Positions 21,003-33,277 of a DNA stretch of 35,738 nucleotides are shown here, piece after piece (within the stretch, counting starts at the first letter, position 1; the number at the start of each line of letters is the position of its first letter). This DNA is from Conidiobolus incongruus B7586 (taxonomy: Eukaryota > Entomophthoromycota > Entomophthoromycetes > Entomophthorales > Conidiobolaceae). The position numbers and the translations under genes are program-made. Under the pieces are notes generated by a model. The model worked only from the letters and a program-made list of their open reading frames with translations. It searched no databases and had not been told where the DNA came from. The DNA lies in the NCBI GenBank assembly GCA_000697335.1, contig JNEM01010683.1, positions 1-35,738 on the forward strand, read 5' to 3'.

Positions 21003-23502
21003 GGTAATTACTAAACATTTTATACAAATATTAATAATATAGTACTCCCATAATATGTAGGAATTTTGGTGAAGTTAAAGGTCAAAGGAGTTCAACAACT
21101 AATAAATCCATATAAATTAATAGTATTATAAAGTTAAAAGACTAGATTTTTGAATTTTTTGTAAAATATTGCATTATATGCCTAATACTCAATCATTTGT
21201 CAATTTAATTTTATATAAAAAAAATTATCTATGTAAAATAAACAAGATTTACTTTCTCTTTTGAATTACATCGTTATTATATGATTATTCCTAATGATTA
21301 TTATTTCCTTGGAGCTTACAACTTCCTGTGAAAATCTGTTTGTTTTTATCTTGATATATATTGCTTATTACCTCTAAATTTCAAATAAAGCTATTTACAT
21401 TTAAACAGAGTTTTTCAATCTGTATTAATTTGAGCCTCCCTTTGCTTTTTTAAGGTAATTTGTGAATATTATCATTGCTGTATTTTAGTTACAGAAATAT
21501 ATCAAGAATTTTAATGATTATTTCACATAAATTATTGAATTTATATTTTTACATTAATACTTTGTTGTATTTCAATTGAATATATATTATAATAATCTGT
21601 TTTTAATAGTTAAATTATAATAAGTATTGTTTAAATTTTCTAAAGAATTTTTTTAAAGTAAGTTTGAATTTTTGGAATATTTATGAATAATAAAGCTTTA
21701 ATAGATTGATAGTATAAATAAGGTATTGTTTTTCAAGCCAGTTCAAAAAGTCAATTTTGTTAGATTATTTGTAATTATTTTGTTAATTATTTAATATACA
21801 ATAATAAAAAATAAAGCACAAATCTTTGTATTAATAGTAATTTTTTATATATCATATTTCAATTTCAAGTGAAAATTTAAATTATATTCTAACTATAAAT
21901 TTTAATATAATAAAATGCAAAAATTTATTTTTAAATCAGCATGCCTTAATTATAATAACTGATATAATAAAAATATTATATTTTATCTTATAAGGTTTTA
22001 AAATATATAACCTTAATCACTTATGAAAAAATATATCAATCAATTGAATAGATTTAATAAAATTAAACATGGAATAAGTGTAAAATCAATATTTTAGCAT
22101 TTCAATCAACAAATGATCAAAATAAATATATTATAATTATTATTAAGCTATCCTTTTAATTCCAAAATTAGTAATGAAAAAAATAGTATAATTGTGGTAA
22201 AGTTAGGCACATCAATATATACATTCTTATAATTAAGTGTAATCAAATTTACAGCAATTTATTATCAACAAATTTATTTAACAATATAAATCATAATATC
22301 TGCATAACTATTAAAAAATGCTTGAAAAATTGATATTCATAATACCATAATCTCATAAGATTAATAATTTAGAAAATAATTCGTAATAGATAAATAAAGC
22401 AAATTGATAGTATATTGAAGAGTATGAAATACACTTTTTAAAATAATTATGGTTTATATATATAGCAATTATAAAACACTATTTGTATTTTCTAAATATT
22501 TTTCTAATATTAAGGTAAAATATTGAATTTTAATGAGATTATCAACAAAATATCTAAATTTTTTGGCTAAATAATGAAATTATTAATTCAATATAGATTC
22601 AATATACTGTCCTTCAGATTTCTTACACATCGTTGTTAATATATTGGATTCAATATCATTCAAACATTTCTATAAATTTTATTTCATATTAATATATAAA
22701 ATATTAAAATTATTATGATATGTGTATATTAATTTAGTTTATTAAAATTAAATGGAATTATAATCGAATGATGAATTTATTAATAGAATTAGTTTGACAA
22801 ATCAGAAATTTATCCAAGTTTGATTGATTTTAATTTGAAAAATGGATGATATAGCTACGTAATAATAATTTCATATCATTTTAGTATTTTTATAAAGAAT
22901 CTAACCTTCTGCTTCAATAAGAAAATTGAGTGATAGAATATCAAATCAAAAATTTAAATAGAATAATTATAAATTTATTTCTTCATATTAATTCCAATAA
23001 CATCTATAAACTGATATAGTTGAAATATGAATAATTCATACTTAAATATAATTATCGAATGATATATATTACCTTTAATATAAAAATTTTCAATCTTGAT
23101 AAATAAATCCACTATTAAAAAATTTCAATTTTTCAAAAATCATTTTCGAAAATCAATTACATGAGAATTAATGGATTATTAAAATTTATTAAGTTGAATA
23201 TTACTTAATATGTAAAAATTAAGAGATATATCTTTTTAGTTATGAATATAAATTTTTGGATAATTTTAATTAATATTATTCACTCAACAAAATTTCTAAA
23301 AAATATATATATTTTGAATTTTTTAAATTTGTATTAAATAATATTAAATCAGAATAAATTAGAGTTATTAAACTGATTAAATTAAAGTAATTGAAATTTT
23401 AAATTAATTAATTTCTCTTTTCTCTTTACTAAAATTTCAAATTGATTCAAAAATCACATGTATAACTTTGATAAATTTTGTACCCTAAAATAATCTTCCA
23501 TA

Positions 23503-23517
23503 TCGGCTAATATCGGA
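23503..23517 (-). promoter_or_regulatory. Candidate FacB/Cat8-type zinc-cluster site upstream of isocitrate lyase
   Basis: The minus strand reads TCCGATATTAGCCGA, that is TCC-N9-CGA, which fits one consensus described for the acetate regulator FacB (TCS-N8-10-SGA). On the plus strand this is the TATCGG direct repeat at 23501-23506 and 23511-23516. It lies about 510 bp before the ATG at the start of the gene's less AT-rich upstream region. Isocitrate lyase genes are classic FacB/Cat8 targets. Whether this organism has such a regulator is not shown. Confidence 0.3.
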
Positions 23518-23914
23518 CTCAACACATCCTTCACGTCGCTTGAAATACTTGGGATCGTTATCTGTTTCTTTCCTTCTTGAAGGTAATGGTCACGAGAATA
23601 CTCAATTTATGCAATGCTCCTTGAATCGTAAGCATTATTAAATTGACTAGGTTACGATAAACAAATTATTCATATGGATGTGCTTTGAAATATTAATTCA
23701 GAATGAGTTAGACCAAATGAGGGACGATAAATTAGTGGATGATAAAAAGTTCCAAAGGCGAGAATTATTAAATTAATTGGATTAATAGACAATAAATCGA
23801 AACTGATTGGATACTAAAAGAGGATATAATTTCTCATTAAACACACGTCACATAACAAGTTAACCCCAAAGTGGAATACTAAATCAAACCCTTGAAAACA
23901 CATGAAAAAGAGAA

Positions 23915-23922
23915 TATAAAAA
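23915..23922 (+). promoter_or_regulatory. TATA box of isocitrate lyase
   Basis: TATAAAAA lies 105 bp before the ATG at 24028 in a promoter that is less AT-rich than the region further upstream. Distance would give a 5' UTR of about 70-80 bases. Confidence 0.5.
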
Positions 23923-24027
23923 GCATATTAAACTCCTCAGAATTCTTTGACATCTCATTAAAAAAATTTAAACTATAAAATCTTATTCTTTACAAAATTA
24001 ATATTCTATTAACCCTTTTATTTTACA

Positions 24028-25632
24028 ATGATTGACGAAGATTTGATTTTTGAAAAGGAAGTCGCTCAAATTAAACAGTGGTGGGCTAGCGAGCGTTTTA
24101 AGAACGTTACACGTCCTTACACTGCTGAGTCCATTGCTTCCAAGAGAGGTTCTATCAATTTTGAATACCCTTCAAATATTCAGGCTAAGAAATTGTGGAG
24201 AATCTTGAAGCGTCACCACGCTGCTAAGACTACTTCTCCTACCTTTGGCGCTTTGGATCCTGTACAAGTTGCCCAGATGGCTAAGTATATTGAAACTGTT
24301 TATGTCTCTGGATGGCAGTGCTCATCTACTGCTTCTACTTCTAACGAGCCTGGACCTGACTTGGCTGACTATCCAATGGATACTGTGCCAAATAAGGTTG
24401 ACCAACTTTTCCGTGCACAGTTGTTCCACGACCGTAAGCAACGTGAACATCGCTACACGATGAATGCTGATCAACGCAAGAACTTGAAATACATCGATTT
24501 TCTAAGACCCATCGTTGCTGATGCAGATGCAGGTCATGGAGGTATCACTGCTGTGATGAAGTTAGCCAAGATGTTCGTTGAACGTGGTGCTGCTGGTATT
24601 CATATTGAAGATCAAGCTGCAGGTTACAAGAAATGTGGTCATATGGGAGGCAAAGTATTAGTTCCAATGTCTGAACATATTAATCGTTTAGTTGCTTGCC
24701 GTGTTCAGTTTGATATTATGGGTACTGAAACTATCTTGGTTGCTCGTACCGATGCTGAAGCTTCTAAGCTTCTTACCAGCAACATTGACAAGCGTGATCA
24801 CCCCTTCATTCTCGGTAGCACTAACCCTGACCTGCATCCCTTGTCCCGCGTGCTTGCCGATGCCCAGGAGGCCGGTAAGTCTGGTAACGATTTGAGTGCT
24901 ATCGAAGCCGAATGGATAGAAAAAGCCAATTTGATGACTTATGGAGATGCTGTCGCTCACTACATCCGCACCAGCTCCATTGGAGACAGAGACCAACTCC
25001 TCATCAAATGGAACGACTATGTCAAGAAGGCTAGTCATTATGAAGCCAAAGCCTATGCTAAATCGCTTGGTATCAATATCTTTTGGTGTTGGGATGCTTG
25101 CCGTACTCGTGAAGGTTTTTACCGCACCAAGGCTGGTATCGAATGGGCTATTGCTCGTGCTGTTGCCTTCGCTCCCTATGCTGACTTATTGTGGATGGAA
25201 AGTCCTAAGCCCGATTTTGAACAAGCTAAACAGTTTGCTCATGGTGTATTATCCCGCCATCCCAATGCCATGCTTGCATACAACTTGTCACCATCCTTCA
25301 ACTGGGATGTTGCAGGCTTGTCTGACAAGCAAATCGGTACCTATATCAACGATCTTGGTGCCATGGGCTACGTCTGGCAATTCATTACCCTTGCAGGTTT
25401 CCACACCAATTCATTAGCTATTGATAACTTTGCTAAAGACTTCGCCACTCGCGGTATGTCCGCCTATGTCGAGAACATCCAGCGCAAAGAGCGCGAACTC
25501 GGTGTTGAAACCCTTGCTCACCAAAATTGGTCAGGTGCCAACTATGTCGATCGAGTTACTTGTATCGCTACCAGTGGTGTTTCATCAACTAGTGCCATGG
25601 GAGCTGGTGTCACCGAAACTCAATTCAAATAG
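24028..25632 (+). CDS. ICL1: Isocitrate lyase
   Basis: A 534-residue intronless gene. The enzyme cleaves isocitrate to glyoxylate and succinate, the entry step of the glyoxylate cycle for growth on acetate or fatty acids. The catalytic signature KKCGHM is at 201-206 with Cys203. Other family marks are TFGALDPVQ (72-80), YVSGWQ (92-97), DADAGHGG (165-172), IHIEDQ (191-196), VARTDAEA (238-245) and YNLSPSFNW (418-426). The segment between about 250 and 350 is the extra block that distinguishes eukaryotic from bacterial enzymes. The C-terminus ends TETQFK, so there is no obvious PTS1 peroxisomal signal. The 5' end is supported by [19 protein letters not shown] at the right distance from the family core. 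Codon choice (GCT, CGT, TTG, AAG, GGT) and GC are clearly higher than in neighbouring genes, which fits high expression. The gene stands alone, with kilobases of AT-rich DNA on both sides. Confidence 0.97.
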   Translation: MIDEDLIFEKEVAQIKQWWASERFKNVTRPYTAESIASKRGSINFEYPSNIQAKKLWRILKRHHAAKTTSPTFGALDPVQVAQMAKYIETVYVSGWQCSSTASTSNEPGPDLADYPMDTVPNKVDQLFRAQLFHDRKQREHRYTMNADQRKNLKYIDFLRPIVADADAGHGGITAVMKLAKMFVERGAAGIHIEDQAAGYKKCGHMGGKVLVPMSEHINRLVACRVQFDIMGTETILVARTDAEASKLLTSNIDKRDHPFILGSTNPDLHPLSRVLADAQEAGKSGNDLSAIEAEWIEKANLMTYGDAVAHYIRTSSIGDRDQLLIKWNDYVKKASHYEAKAYAKSLGINIFWCWDACRTREGFYRTKAGIEWAIARAVAFAPYADLLWMESPKPDFEQAKQFAHGVLSRHPNAMLAYNLSPSFNWDVAGLSDKQIGTYINDLGAMGYVWQFITLAGFHTNSLAIDNFAKDFATRGMSAYVENIQRKERELGVETLAHQNWSGANYVDRVTCIATSGVSSTSAMGAGVTETQFK

Positions 25633-27680
25633 TCTATTAGTATAGATCTATTCAATATTTGATATGTTATTGTAACATTATAGTGACTAAATTTATTCAA
25701 TTTACAAAATTTATTATAATTCTGTAATTTTTGTTATCTTGATAATCTTAATAATCTTAATATTTTGAAACTTAGTTGCTATTGTTATTTGAGTAATCAG
25801 AATTATATCCCACTTGGTCCAAATAATGAGATACATTTGGAACTATTAACAATTTTCAATAATTTATAAAGTACGAATGAATAGCATATAATAACATTAT
25901 GATTATCACAATGTCAATGTTTACATGCAATTTTAATATAAATATTTTGAGTTTAATATACAATTCAGTTCATTTTCGTTTATATTTGTAAAACCAATTA
26001 TGATAACTTTGTAATAAACAAAAAAATATGTGTGAATACTTAGAAAAATTATTAATTTATTAATAGAATTAAATAATCCTAAAAAATTCTATTCATAAAA
26101 TTTTTCTATAGATTTAAATTATACTAATGATAATAAATTATTATTTACAAAATAATATAAGCCATCAATATATATTAAATCAAGGATATCTCCTTAAATA
26201 TTGATTGGTTAACTTTATGAAATTTAGGTGGAATTTATGGTGAAATTAAAAAAATAATAATAAAAATTTGAAAGATACTTAACTATTGTATTTCATTGAA
26301 AAAAATATATTATATATTTATTTTATTTTACTTAAAATAATTGACAAATATAAAATATATAATAATTTATAATATATATTTAGTTTAAAAAATTGAAATA
26401 TAAATAGATAACTGATTAAATATTTGAAATTCATATATCATAATAATAAAATCAATAATTATATTCAAAATTAGAAATTTGGTAATATATAAGTTGGAAC
26501 TTGCAATATTATCGAAGTAACTATGTATATATCTAATGAATTATTATTAATATCATCAATATATTTAAATTTATTGAAAAATTATCAAACCTATAATCGG
26601 AATATAAAATCCTAATTTTTTTTTGAATGATAATATTTATCTACTTTATTCAAATATCTCTATCGAGTATAAAGCAAAAAAAAATTAAAAAAATAAAAAA
26701 TAATATAAAATTATGTTATATTTATTTACTTTTATCAATATATAATTTTTAATATTATTGTTAAAAATTATATTTCATAATAAATATATTGTTATATTAA
26801 AGCATAATTTGATTAAGTTCAATAAAACTAATTCCATAATTAAAACATTAAACAATATTTTATTTTGAATAAATTATTTATTATGATATAAAATTTTTCA
26901 AATTAAGTGTAAGAGATTCAAATCTATTATTTAATTTACCTTTAGATCTGACTGTTTTAATATTATCTAAATTTATCTTATTCAATGATTTTAAAGGATA
27001 AATATATAAAGTTTTAATTAAATATTATTTTATTAATCACCATTCTTTCAATTTTACTTTATTACTATAATATAGAATTATAAATGATTATATATTGAGT
27101 TATCTTAATTATATATATTATAAAAGTTTTTATAAATTTTAAAAATATTCCTGATGTCATTCAAAATTATAAATAATTTAATAATAATATGAAAGAATAT
27201 ATTAATGTATTATTGTTAAGAGACTAGTTCTCTAAATTTGTATATATAATTCTATATTTATAATAACTTTTAATACATCAAGTAATTTATACCTGTAAGG
27301 TTAATTTAATTATATAAATATAATTAATTTAACTAAAAAATAGGCTTCTTCTCCTTTATCTCGATTCTTACTATTTTTCTGATTGTATTAATTACTATTA
27401 TTCTTAAGATAAAGACTATTATTATCACTATTATACTGCATATCGATACTATCTACTCTAGATATAATTATATTGACTAGTTTATTTGAATCTCAAATAA
27501 ACTCACTGATATATTAAATCAATTATGTCATCACCAATTTAAATCTTCCTCTGTAACTGACCTTACCACCTACTACTGTTATAGCTATATTATATAAAGT
27601 ATTTTATATTAATTATTCAGAAAAAGTTTACTAGTTGTAATTAATAACAAAAGAATTTTAAAATATCCAACATAATACTA
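25633..27680. other. AT-rich region downstream of isocitrate lyase
   Basis: No supportable gene. The sequence is low-complexity AT-rich DNA; 27330-27610 is a little less AT-rich and broken into short frames, possibly part of the same decayed repeat as 27690-27860. Confidence 0.5.
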
Positions 27681-27689
27681 GTTTAATAA

Positions 27690-27860
27690 ACCTAAAGCTG
27701 AAAGATTGAAAAGCCTTATTATGTTTAAATTAAACACAATCTATTACCAAATAAAGGAATACAAACAAAGTGAATATATATAAATTATTACTTGTATGCC
27801 TTAGTAGAAATATTAGCATAATAGCTATATTCTAATCTTCTCTATAATATATTCTTATTA
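27690..27860 (+). mobile_element. Possible fossil of a retroelement reverse transcriptase (Ty3/Gypsy-like)
   Basis: A short stretch whose translation resembles the F.KLD....Y.QI.I.E region of LTR-retrotransposon reverse transcriptase. It is heavily broken and very old. Ends and terminal repeats are not recognisable, and a LINE origin cannot be excluded. Confidence 0.25.
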
Positions 27861-29749
27861 AAAAATAATTTGCATTTTAAAAATAATGAAAATTCAAATA
27901 AATTATAATTATAATAATACTTGTTTACTTTTTTATAGGCAAAAGAAAACTAATATTGAATAAAATTAACTCACATTAATAATGAGTTTTGAGAAATTAA
28001 ATTAATATTTCATAATAATAATTTTAGTATAATGTATTTTATATAAAATTTTAATATAAAAAAATTGAAATAAAACTATTTTGATACACAATATTAAAGA
28101 TCCAAGTATCTAATTAATGTATTAAATTAAGGATCCAAGTTTTAATAAAGTTAGGTTAATATTTAGTAAATTAAAAAGAAATTTCGAATTTGATATGTCT
28201 CAATTAATGTTCTTAAGTATCTTATATCTGTATTAAAAATTAGATATATAATTTTTATGTAGCAGAAAATAGCTGTAGTGGAAAGAGAGTTTTAATAAAA
28301 CAAAATAAAATATTATATCAAATAAATCAATACTATCCTATTTAATCATTAAATAATAATGATGATTAATTAAAAGCAAAAAAATGTTAAAATACCCATA
28401 AGAATAGTCTTATATTTTCAAAAATAATAATGACTAATGTTAGTTAAAGAAGATGAATAAAATTTGAGAAAAGAAAAAGAAACCATGGTGATTTATCAAA
28501 ATTATTTCATTTATTAAAAAAATATTTATAATTTGATTTAGTTATAATTTTAATATGTAAATAATTATTTAAATGTTAAAAAATTACGTAAATTATAATA
28601 AAAAATTAACATTTCTAGTCTTATAAAAAAATAAGAAATTAGATAGCCAATAAAAAGTAAATGTTACATTAATATTTATCCTGTTAGAGTTGAAAAAAAT
28701 TACTATAATAGATAAATCATGGATTAAAAATATGATCTGTGACCAAGAAATCAAAACCAATAGTAAATACCAATGGAAATATTATTGAAAACAATGGTTA
28801 CTATAATGTATGAATATTATCAAAAAATTATTGATAATAATTAAATGTATTTTATTTAAATTATACTATTGATTAATGTAAACAAATTAAACACTTTTGA
28901 ATATCTTCAAAATGGATAAATTGAGTTGTTTATAAATTTTCTGGATATATCAATCTGGTTAAGACTGAAGATTTATTTAAATAATAACAAAGTTTGATAG
29001 ATAATGGATAAAATAAATTACTTTTAATATAATAAGTAACGAATGATTACTAATTATACTCAGAATTATTTAAATTATTATGCAAGATTTATTCAATTTA
29101 AAGTCATAATATATATATATATAATTTAAAAATAATATATTAATTATAAGTTAGAACTTAATGGAATAATTTAGGAAAATGTGATAAATATAAAAAAATT
29201 ATCAAACTGTAATTAAACATTAATGAAGTATTATAATAATAATTATACTTACATCATCAACTAACAAAACTTTGCTTATTCAAAAAACTGGTTTTTATTA
29301 ATCTATCCTATGTACTCACCAAATGTATATCCTGGTGATTGTTAATATTTTGTAGTTTAATTTGATATGCAAGTCTGATGACATTTTGACATATTAAAAT
29401 TGAGAATATAAATTTGAAGATGAGTTATGAAAAACTTCGTAAATGGGTTATAAAATTAAGACTAATATATTTCAATATTAATGGAAATTGAAGAAAATAT
29501 TAATTATTAAAGTTATATTATTTTTTATATCACTTTTTTTATTTTATTAAAAAGAAATTAAAATCATTAAGCTTACTCTTTGGATCAATGTATAACAAAT
29601 TAATTTATATTAATTTAAATTTATATTTGAAAAAATAATCAAAATTAAAAATAGTTATTTCACTCAAAAATAGATGTAGATTAATAATCTTAAAATATTT
29701 TAATTCAATATAATTTTGAATATTCATAATTATCACCTATTATTCGAAT
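27861..29749. other. AT-rich intergenic region
   Basis: No gene, RNA or repeat ends could be supported. Short direct repeats such as GATCCAAGT at about 28101 and 28131 are the only visible structure. The last part is the 3' flank of the aminotransferase gene. Confidence 0.5.
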
Positions 29750-30961
29750 TTATTCAATTTTCTTCTCTATCTCATCCAAATTTTCCAAAGCGTGTTGCAA
29801 AGCTTTTGCAGCATATTCAAAATCTTGTAAATTTAAATGAAGCTGGGCACTTAAGCGAGTGTACCACTTATTCTTAAAATAAAATAATTTGATTCTGATG
29901 GAGAATTTTTTGAGAATATATTGTTCGAAGGCGATTTGTAAATTGACAGATTCAGGTCGGTTTAGGGGGATTTCAATGTTAGTCATGAAGCCAATTTGAG
30001 ACGGTTGGCCGAGGACTTGAGTTCTTAAAATTTTAGCTACAAGGTTGCCTCCCAATATTGCTAGATTGTGATTATACTCATAAATGACGTCATCTCCAAT
30101 GCTTTGACGATATTCGAGAGCTTTGGGAGCGCTAAACCAATTTGAAAAATCGAAAGTACCAAACCAATTAAACTTTTCACGCAAGCTTTTACTGCTGTAA
30201 CCATAAGTAGTGATAAAGTTACGTACTTTGGATTGGTGATGAGGTGCGATGTAAAGAATAGCAGTGCCACGACATGCAAAGCCCCACTTGTGAATATTGG
30301 TGACAAAGTAATCGGGTTGGAAACCCCCAATATTCAATTTGATTTGACCAAATGCATGGGCACCGTCAATAAACACTTGGGTTCCGTAGCTTTGGATCAG
30401 TTTGCACAATCTTTCGTAGGGCAGGATCAAACCAGGTACAGAGATGATTGCATCAATGATCGCTAATTTAGGCACTCTGCCCAAAGTTTGGAGATTGTCG
30501 AACTTGCGCTTGTAAATCTCGACTAATTCATCATCGGTTTCGGCATTATAGTCGAGTTGGAGAAGTTCAATACCTTTGTTATCCCTCAACTGCTCTACCA
30601 ATATTCGAATAGCTGCATACGTCACTGTGGAATAAACTATTAAATCGCCTGGCTGGAGACCCATAGTCTCCAACACGTGGACAAAGCCTTGGGTTGCGTT
30701 GGACACAAATACTGTATCCTTAGCAGGTGCGCCAATATATTCTGCAAGTGGTGCAACAGATTTTTCTAACAGCTCCAATCTTCTGTCACTAATATAAAAA
30801 TCAGAATGGGATTCAATCTTCTCAAGCCATTCAACCCTATCTTTATGAACGCTCTTGGGAATCATACCAAACGATCCACAGTTCAGCATAGTTAAACCCT
30901 TTTCGATCATAAAATCATCAGGTCTATAGCCCTGGGGATTTAATTCAATTTCATTCACCAT
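29750..30961 (-). CDS. PLP-dependent class-V aminotransferase-fold enzyme (isopenicillin N epimerase/cysteine desulfurase-like)
   Basis: A 403-residue intronless gene starting at ATG 30961-30959. The N-terminus has LNCGSFGMIP (26-35), equivalent to the LN.GS.G..P of CefD and Egt2-type enzymes. TVFVSNATQGF (83-93) contacts the cofactor phosphate, and FIDGAHAFGQ (197-206) has the Asp that pairs with the pyridine nitrogen and a following His. TNIHKWGFACRGTAILY (221-237) has the presumed Schiff-base Lys225. WYTRLSAQLHLNLQDFEYAA (366-385) is the usual C-terminal end of the small domain. Members of this group include isopenicillin N epimerase, ergothioneine C-S lyase (Egt2) and cysteine desulfurases. 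Motifs alone do not choose among them, and no penicillin- or ergothioneine-related gene is nearby. No mitochondrial or secretory signal is obvious, so it is probably cytosolic. A decayed paralogue lies 394 bp upstream on the same strand. Confidence 0.92.
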   Translation of the reverse strand: MVNEIELNPQGYRPDDFMIEKGLTMLNCGSFGMIPKSVHKDRVEWLEKIESHSDFYISDRRLELLEKSVAPLAEYIGAPAKDTVFVSNATQGFVHVLETMGLQPGDLIVYSTVTYAAIRILVEQLRDNKGIELLQLDYNAETDDELVEIYKRKFDNLQTLGRVPKLAIIDAIISVPGLILPYERLCKLIQSYGTQVFIDGAHAFGQIKLNIGGFQPDYFVTNIHKWGFACRGTAILYIAPHHQSKVRNFITTYGYSSKSLREKFNWFGTFDFSNWFSAPKALEYRQSIGDDVIYEYNHNLAILGGNLVAKILRTQVLGQPSQIGFMTNIEIPLNRPESVNLQIAFEQYILKKFSIRIKLFYFKNKWYTRLSAQLHLNLQDFEYAAKALQHALENLDEIEKKIE

Positions 30962-31355
30962 GTTAATTTAAACAAAAAAATTGATAATTGTTATTATGAG
31001 AAATTGAAAAAAGGTTGAATTTTTATAGGTTTCAAAGTCTCAATGATTCTAATATTGAAAATAATTTGAATTATTCATAAAATTTACCCAATTAACCAAT
31101 TATTTTAAAAATTTTAAAGGAAAATTAGAAATAAATAATTTTAGAGTAAGAAATAAAACAAAAATTCAAAAAATTTCCTAAATTGTATTATTTGATTGAA
31201 AGAAAATATTAAGTCATATGATCTTTGATTTATAATTCATTTGTATCACAATGACAATAATATTGAATTTTAAGTGATAAAATGTAGTTTAATTAATAGT
31301 TTAAAGTTATAACTTTGGATTTAATGTAAATTGTTATAAAATTGTCAAATTCGTT
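30962..31355. other. Spacer between the aminotransferase gene and its pseudogene
   Basis: AT-rich; presumably contains the promoter of the intact gene. No convincing TATA box or other site was singled out. Confidence 0.5.
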
Positions 31356-32490
31356 TTAACTCTCAACCAATCTTTCAGTGTGCCCTAAATTCAACAGCAT
31401 TTGAGAATACAATCTGACATAGTAACTGTGTTAGAAATTAGAAAATTCTCAATCTGGTCTGATGATACTTGAGTAATTATTGATTGAAGAGCTATGGAAA
31501 GTTGTGCAATAACATTTAAAAAATGGGTAATATCACATTGGTTATGAAGCCTAATTGAGAGTTTTGTCCCTCTACTTTCGTGCCAAGGATTTCAGCTATT
31601 CTATTATCTCCTAGAACGGCTAGGGAGTAATTATAGTCTTAGATCTGGTCGTCACCAACGTTGTAGCTGTACTCCAAAGTGCTCATAGCTGCATATCATT
31701 AGAAAAAATCGATGTTTCCTGACCATCGAAATTCCTCATGAAGTGTCTTTGGCATTTACCCGTACATGTCAATCACATTTTCCATCTTATCCACATGATC
31801 TGACTTCATGTAAAGTAGAGATTAATCGCTGACACTGTATTACCATTTTTGTAGATTCTTCACCAAAATATCCGGATGAAATTTTTAATATACCTTTTTA
31901 TTTAACCAAAAGCGTGTGCAGTATCCATTAATACTAATCCACCTTATCTCTTAACTAATTTGGTTATCCTTTTATATTTTTGGATGATTGCTGAAATGAA
32001 ACTGGTTACATGGATCAGCGCTTGCTTGACCTATTTACCTCTTAATTCTACATCATAAATGGCTTTATTCAACAAGTTAATACAGTTCGTCGTCTAAGGA
32101 ATCGAAATCGATTTTGACTACATCAACATCTATTGTGTCTTTGAATATTCTAAACATATGTTTAATACCTGTGTAAGTTTCGCTGGATGCTAGAATCACA
32201 TCGCCTCCCTCCAATACAATGTTACCGAGTAAATGAAAAACTCCAGTTGTCGTATTATCGACCTGTACCACATCTTCAGGATTAGCTCACCTATGCATTG
32301 CCAGAATGGAGGTTATTTTCAACGCGAGCTCCGTCAACCTGTAAGCGACATAAGGATCGGAGTGAAATTCAACTCTCTTGAGTCATTTGAATTTTCTATT
32401 ATTTACCAATTTGTGCACCGCACCAAAAGCTTTTGTATTGATGTAGACAAGATCTTCGTTGAAGAGGAAATCTTGGAGACTAAATTTTGA
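31356..32490 (-). pseudogene. Decayed tandem paralogue of the class-V aminotransferase
   Basis: Minus-strand pieces in family order cover almost the full protein. FLFNEDLVYINTKAFGAVHK is the N-terminal motif. VVQVDNTTTGVFHLLGNIVL is the cofactor-phosphate region, followed by ILASSETYTGIKHMFRIF. LVLMDTAHAFG matches the PLP-Asp motif and VKNLQKW the Lys motif. EFRWSGNIDFF, TLEYSYNVGDDQI, YSLAVLGDNRIAEIL and GFITNV match the C-terminal half. YYVRLYSQMLLNLGHTERLV with stop TAA 31358-31356 is the C-terminal end. At least a dozen in-frame stops and several frame changes interrupt it, and no initiator ATG is found near 32490. Length (about 1135 bp against 1212) shows little loss. Residues differ enough from the intact gene (for example VDNTTTG against VSNATQG) that it was a diverged paralogue before it died, not a recent copy. 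Confidence 0.85.
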
Positions 32491-33277
32491 GATTTTGTTG
32501 GATATTTTTAGAGGATGATATGATGTGAAATGATTCAAAATTGAAAATATATAAATTTAAAACATTATAAAATCATTTATAATATATTATCAGAAATTCA
32601 AATCCTAAATGTAAGATATGTCTATCCTACACTATATCCAAATCATTATAGATAATACTCTAATTTGTAAATTAGTTAAATTTTAATAAATATCACTCTA
32701 AATTTTAAGTAATGACTTTTTTGAAATTGAATTTAAATTAAACTTTAGATATATAATTTAAAAATAAATTTATATTATAAAATTAATATTCTCTTTAATT
32801 ATTATTAATTTTGGTATAGTAATAATCTTTAAGAATAGTTTTTTTGTTAAAAATTAAAATTTTTATATAGTGTTTAATATTGTCGATATTTAATTTATAA
32901 GCAAAAAAACTAATATTCACCAAGGTTGATTAATTAAATTAATAATAATAATTAAATTAATAGATTACAGCTTATATAAAATATAATATAAAGTTTATCA
33001 AACTTAACATAAAATTATTATTTAAAATTAATAATAGTATAAACTTAATATAATATTAAAGGTTTATTTATTTAATGAATTAATATATAATTCAAAGGAT
33101 TATAAATTCAGTTAAATTTAAATATAATATAATAATATTACTTGTTGATTTAAATTATAGGAATTTTTGCTATTAAAAAATTAAACATTTTAATATATAA
33201 AATATAAAATAAGTATATAATATAAAATTAATAGTTTCTTCTATTTTTAATAACTTTTTGCTATACTTTTAATGAAG
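32491..33277. other. AT-rich region between aminotransferase pseudogene and repeat copy B
   Basis: No recognisable feature; very AT-rich. Confidence 0.5.

Larger units (their letters stand above)
19126..23500. other. Long gene-free AT-rich region between divergent SAPS and isocitrate lyase genes
   Basis: About 4.4 kb without any ORF resembling a protein, tRNA or recognisable transposase motif on either strand. It contains two (AT)n tracts. It may include highly decayed repeats, centromere-like AT sequence or non-coding transcripts, none of which the sequence proves. Confidence 0.5.

Noticed and set aside
24688-25645. Several open frames overlapping isocitrate lyase on both strands
   Set aside because: They are shadows of a long GC-richer coding region with strong codon bias; none has a motif.
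27340-27480. Gag-like remnant on the minus strand near the reverse-transcriptase-like fossil
   Set aside because: Resemblance is to a few residues only and the strand disagrees with the neighbouring trace.
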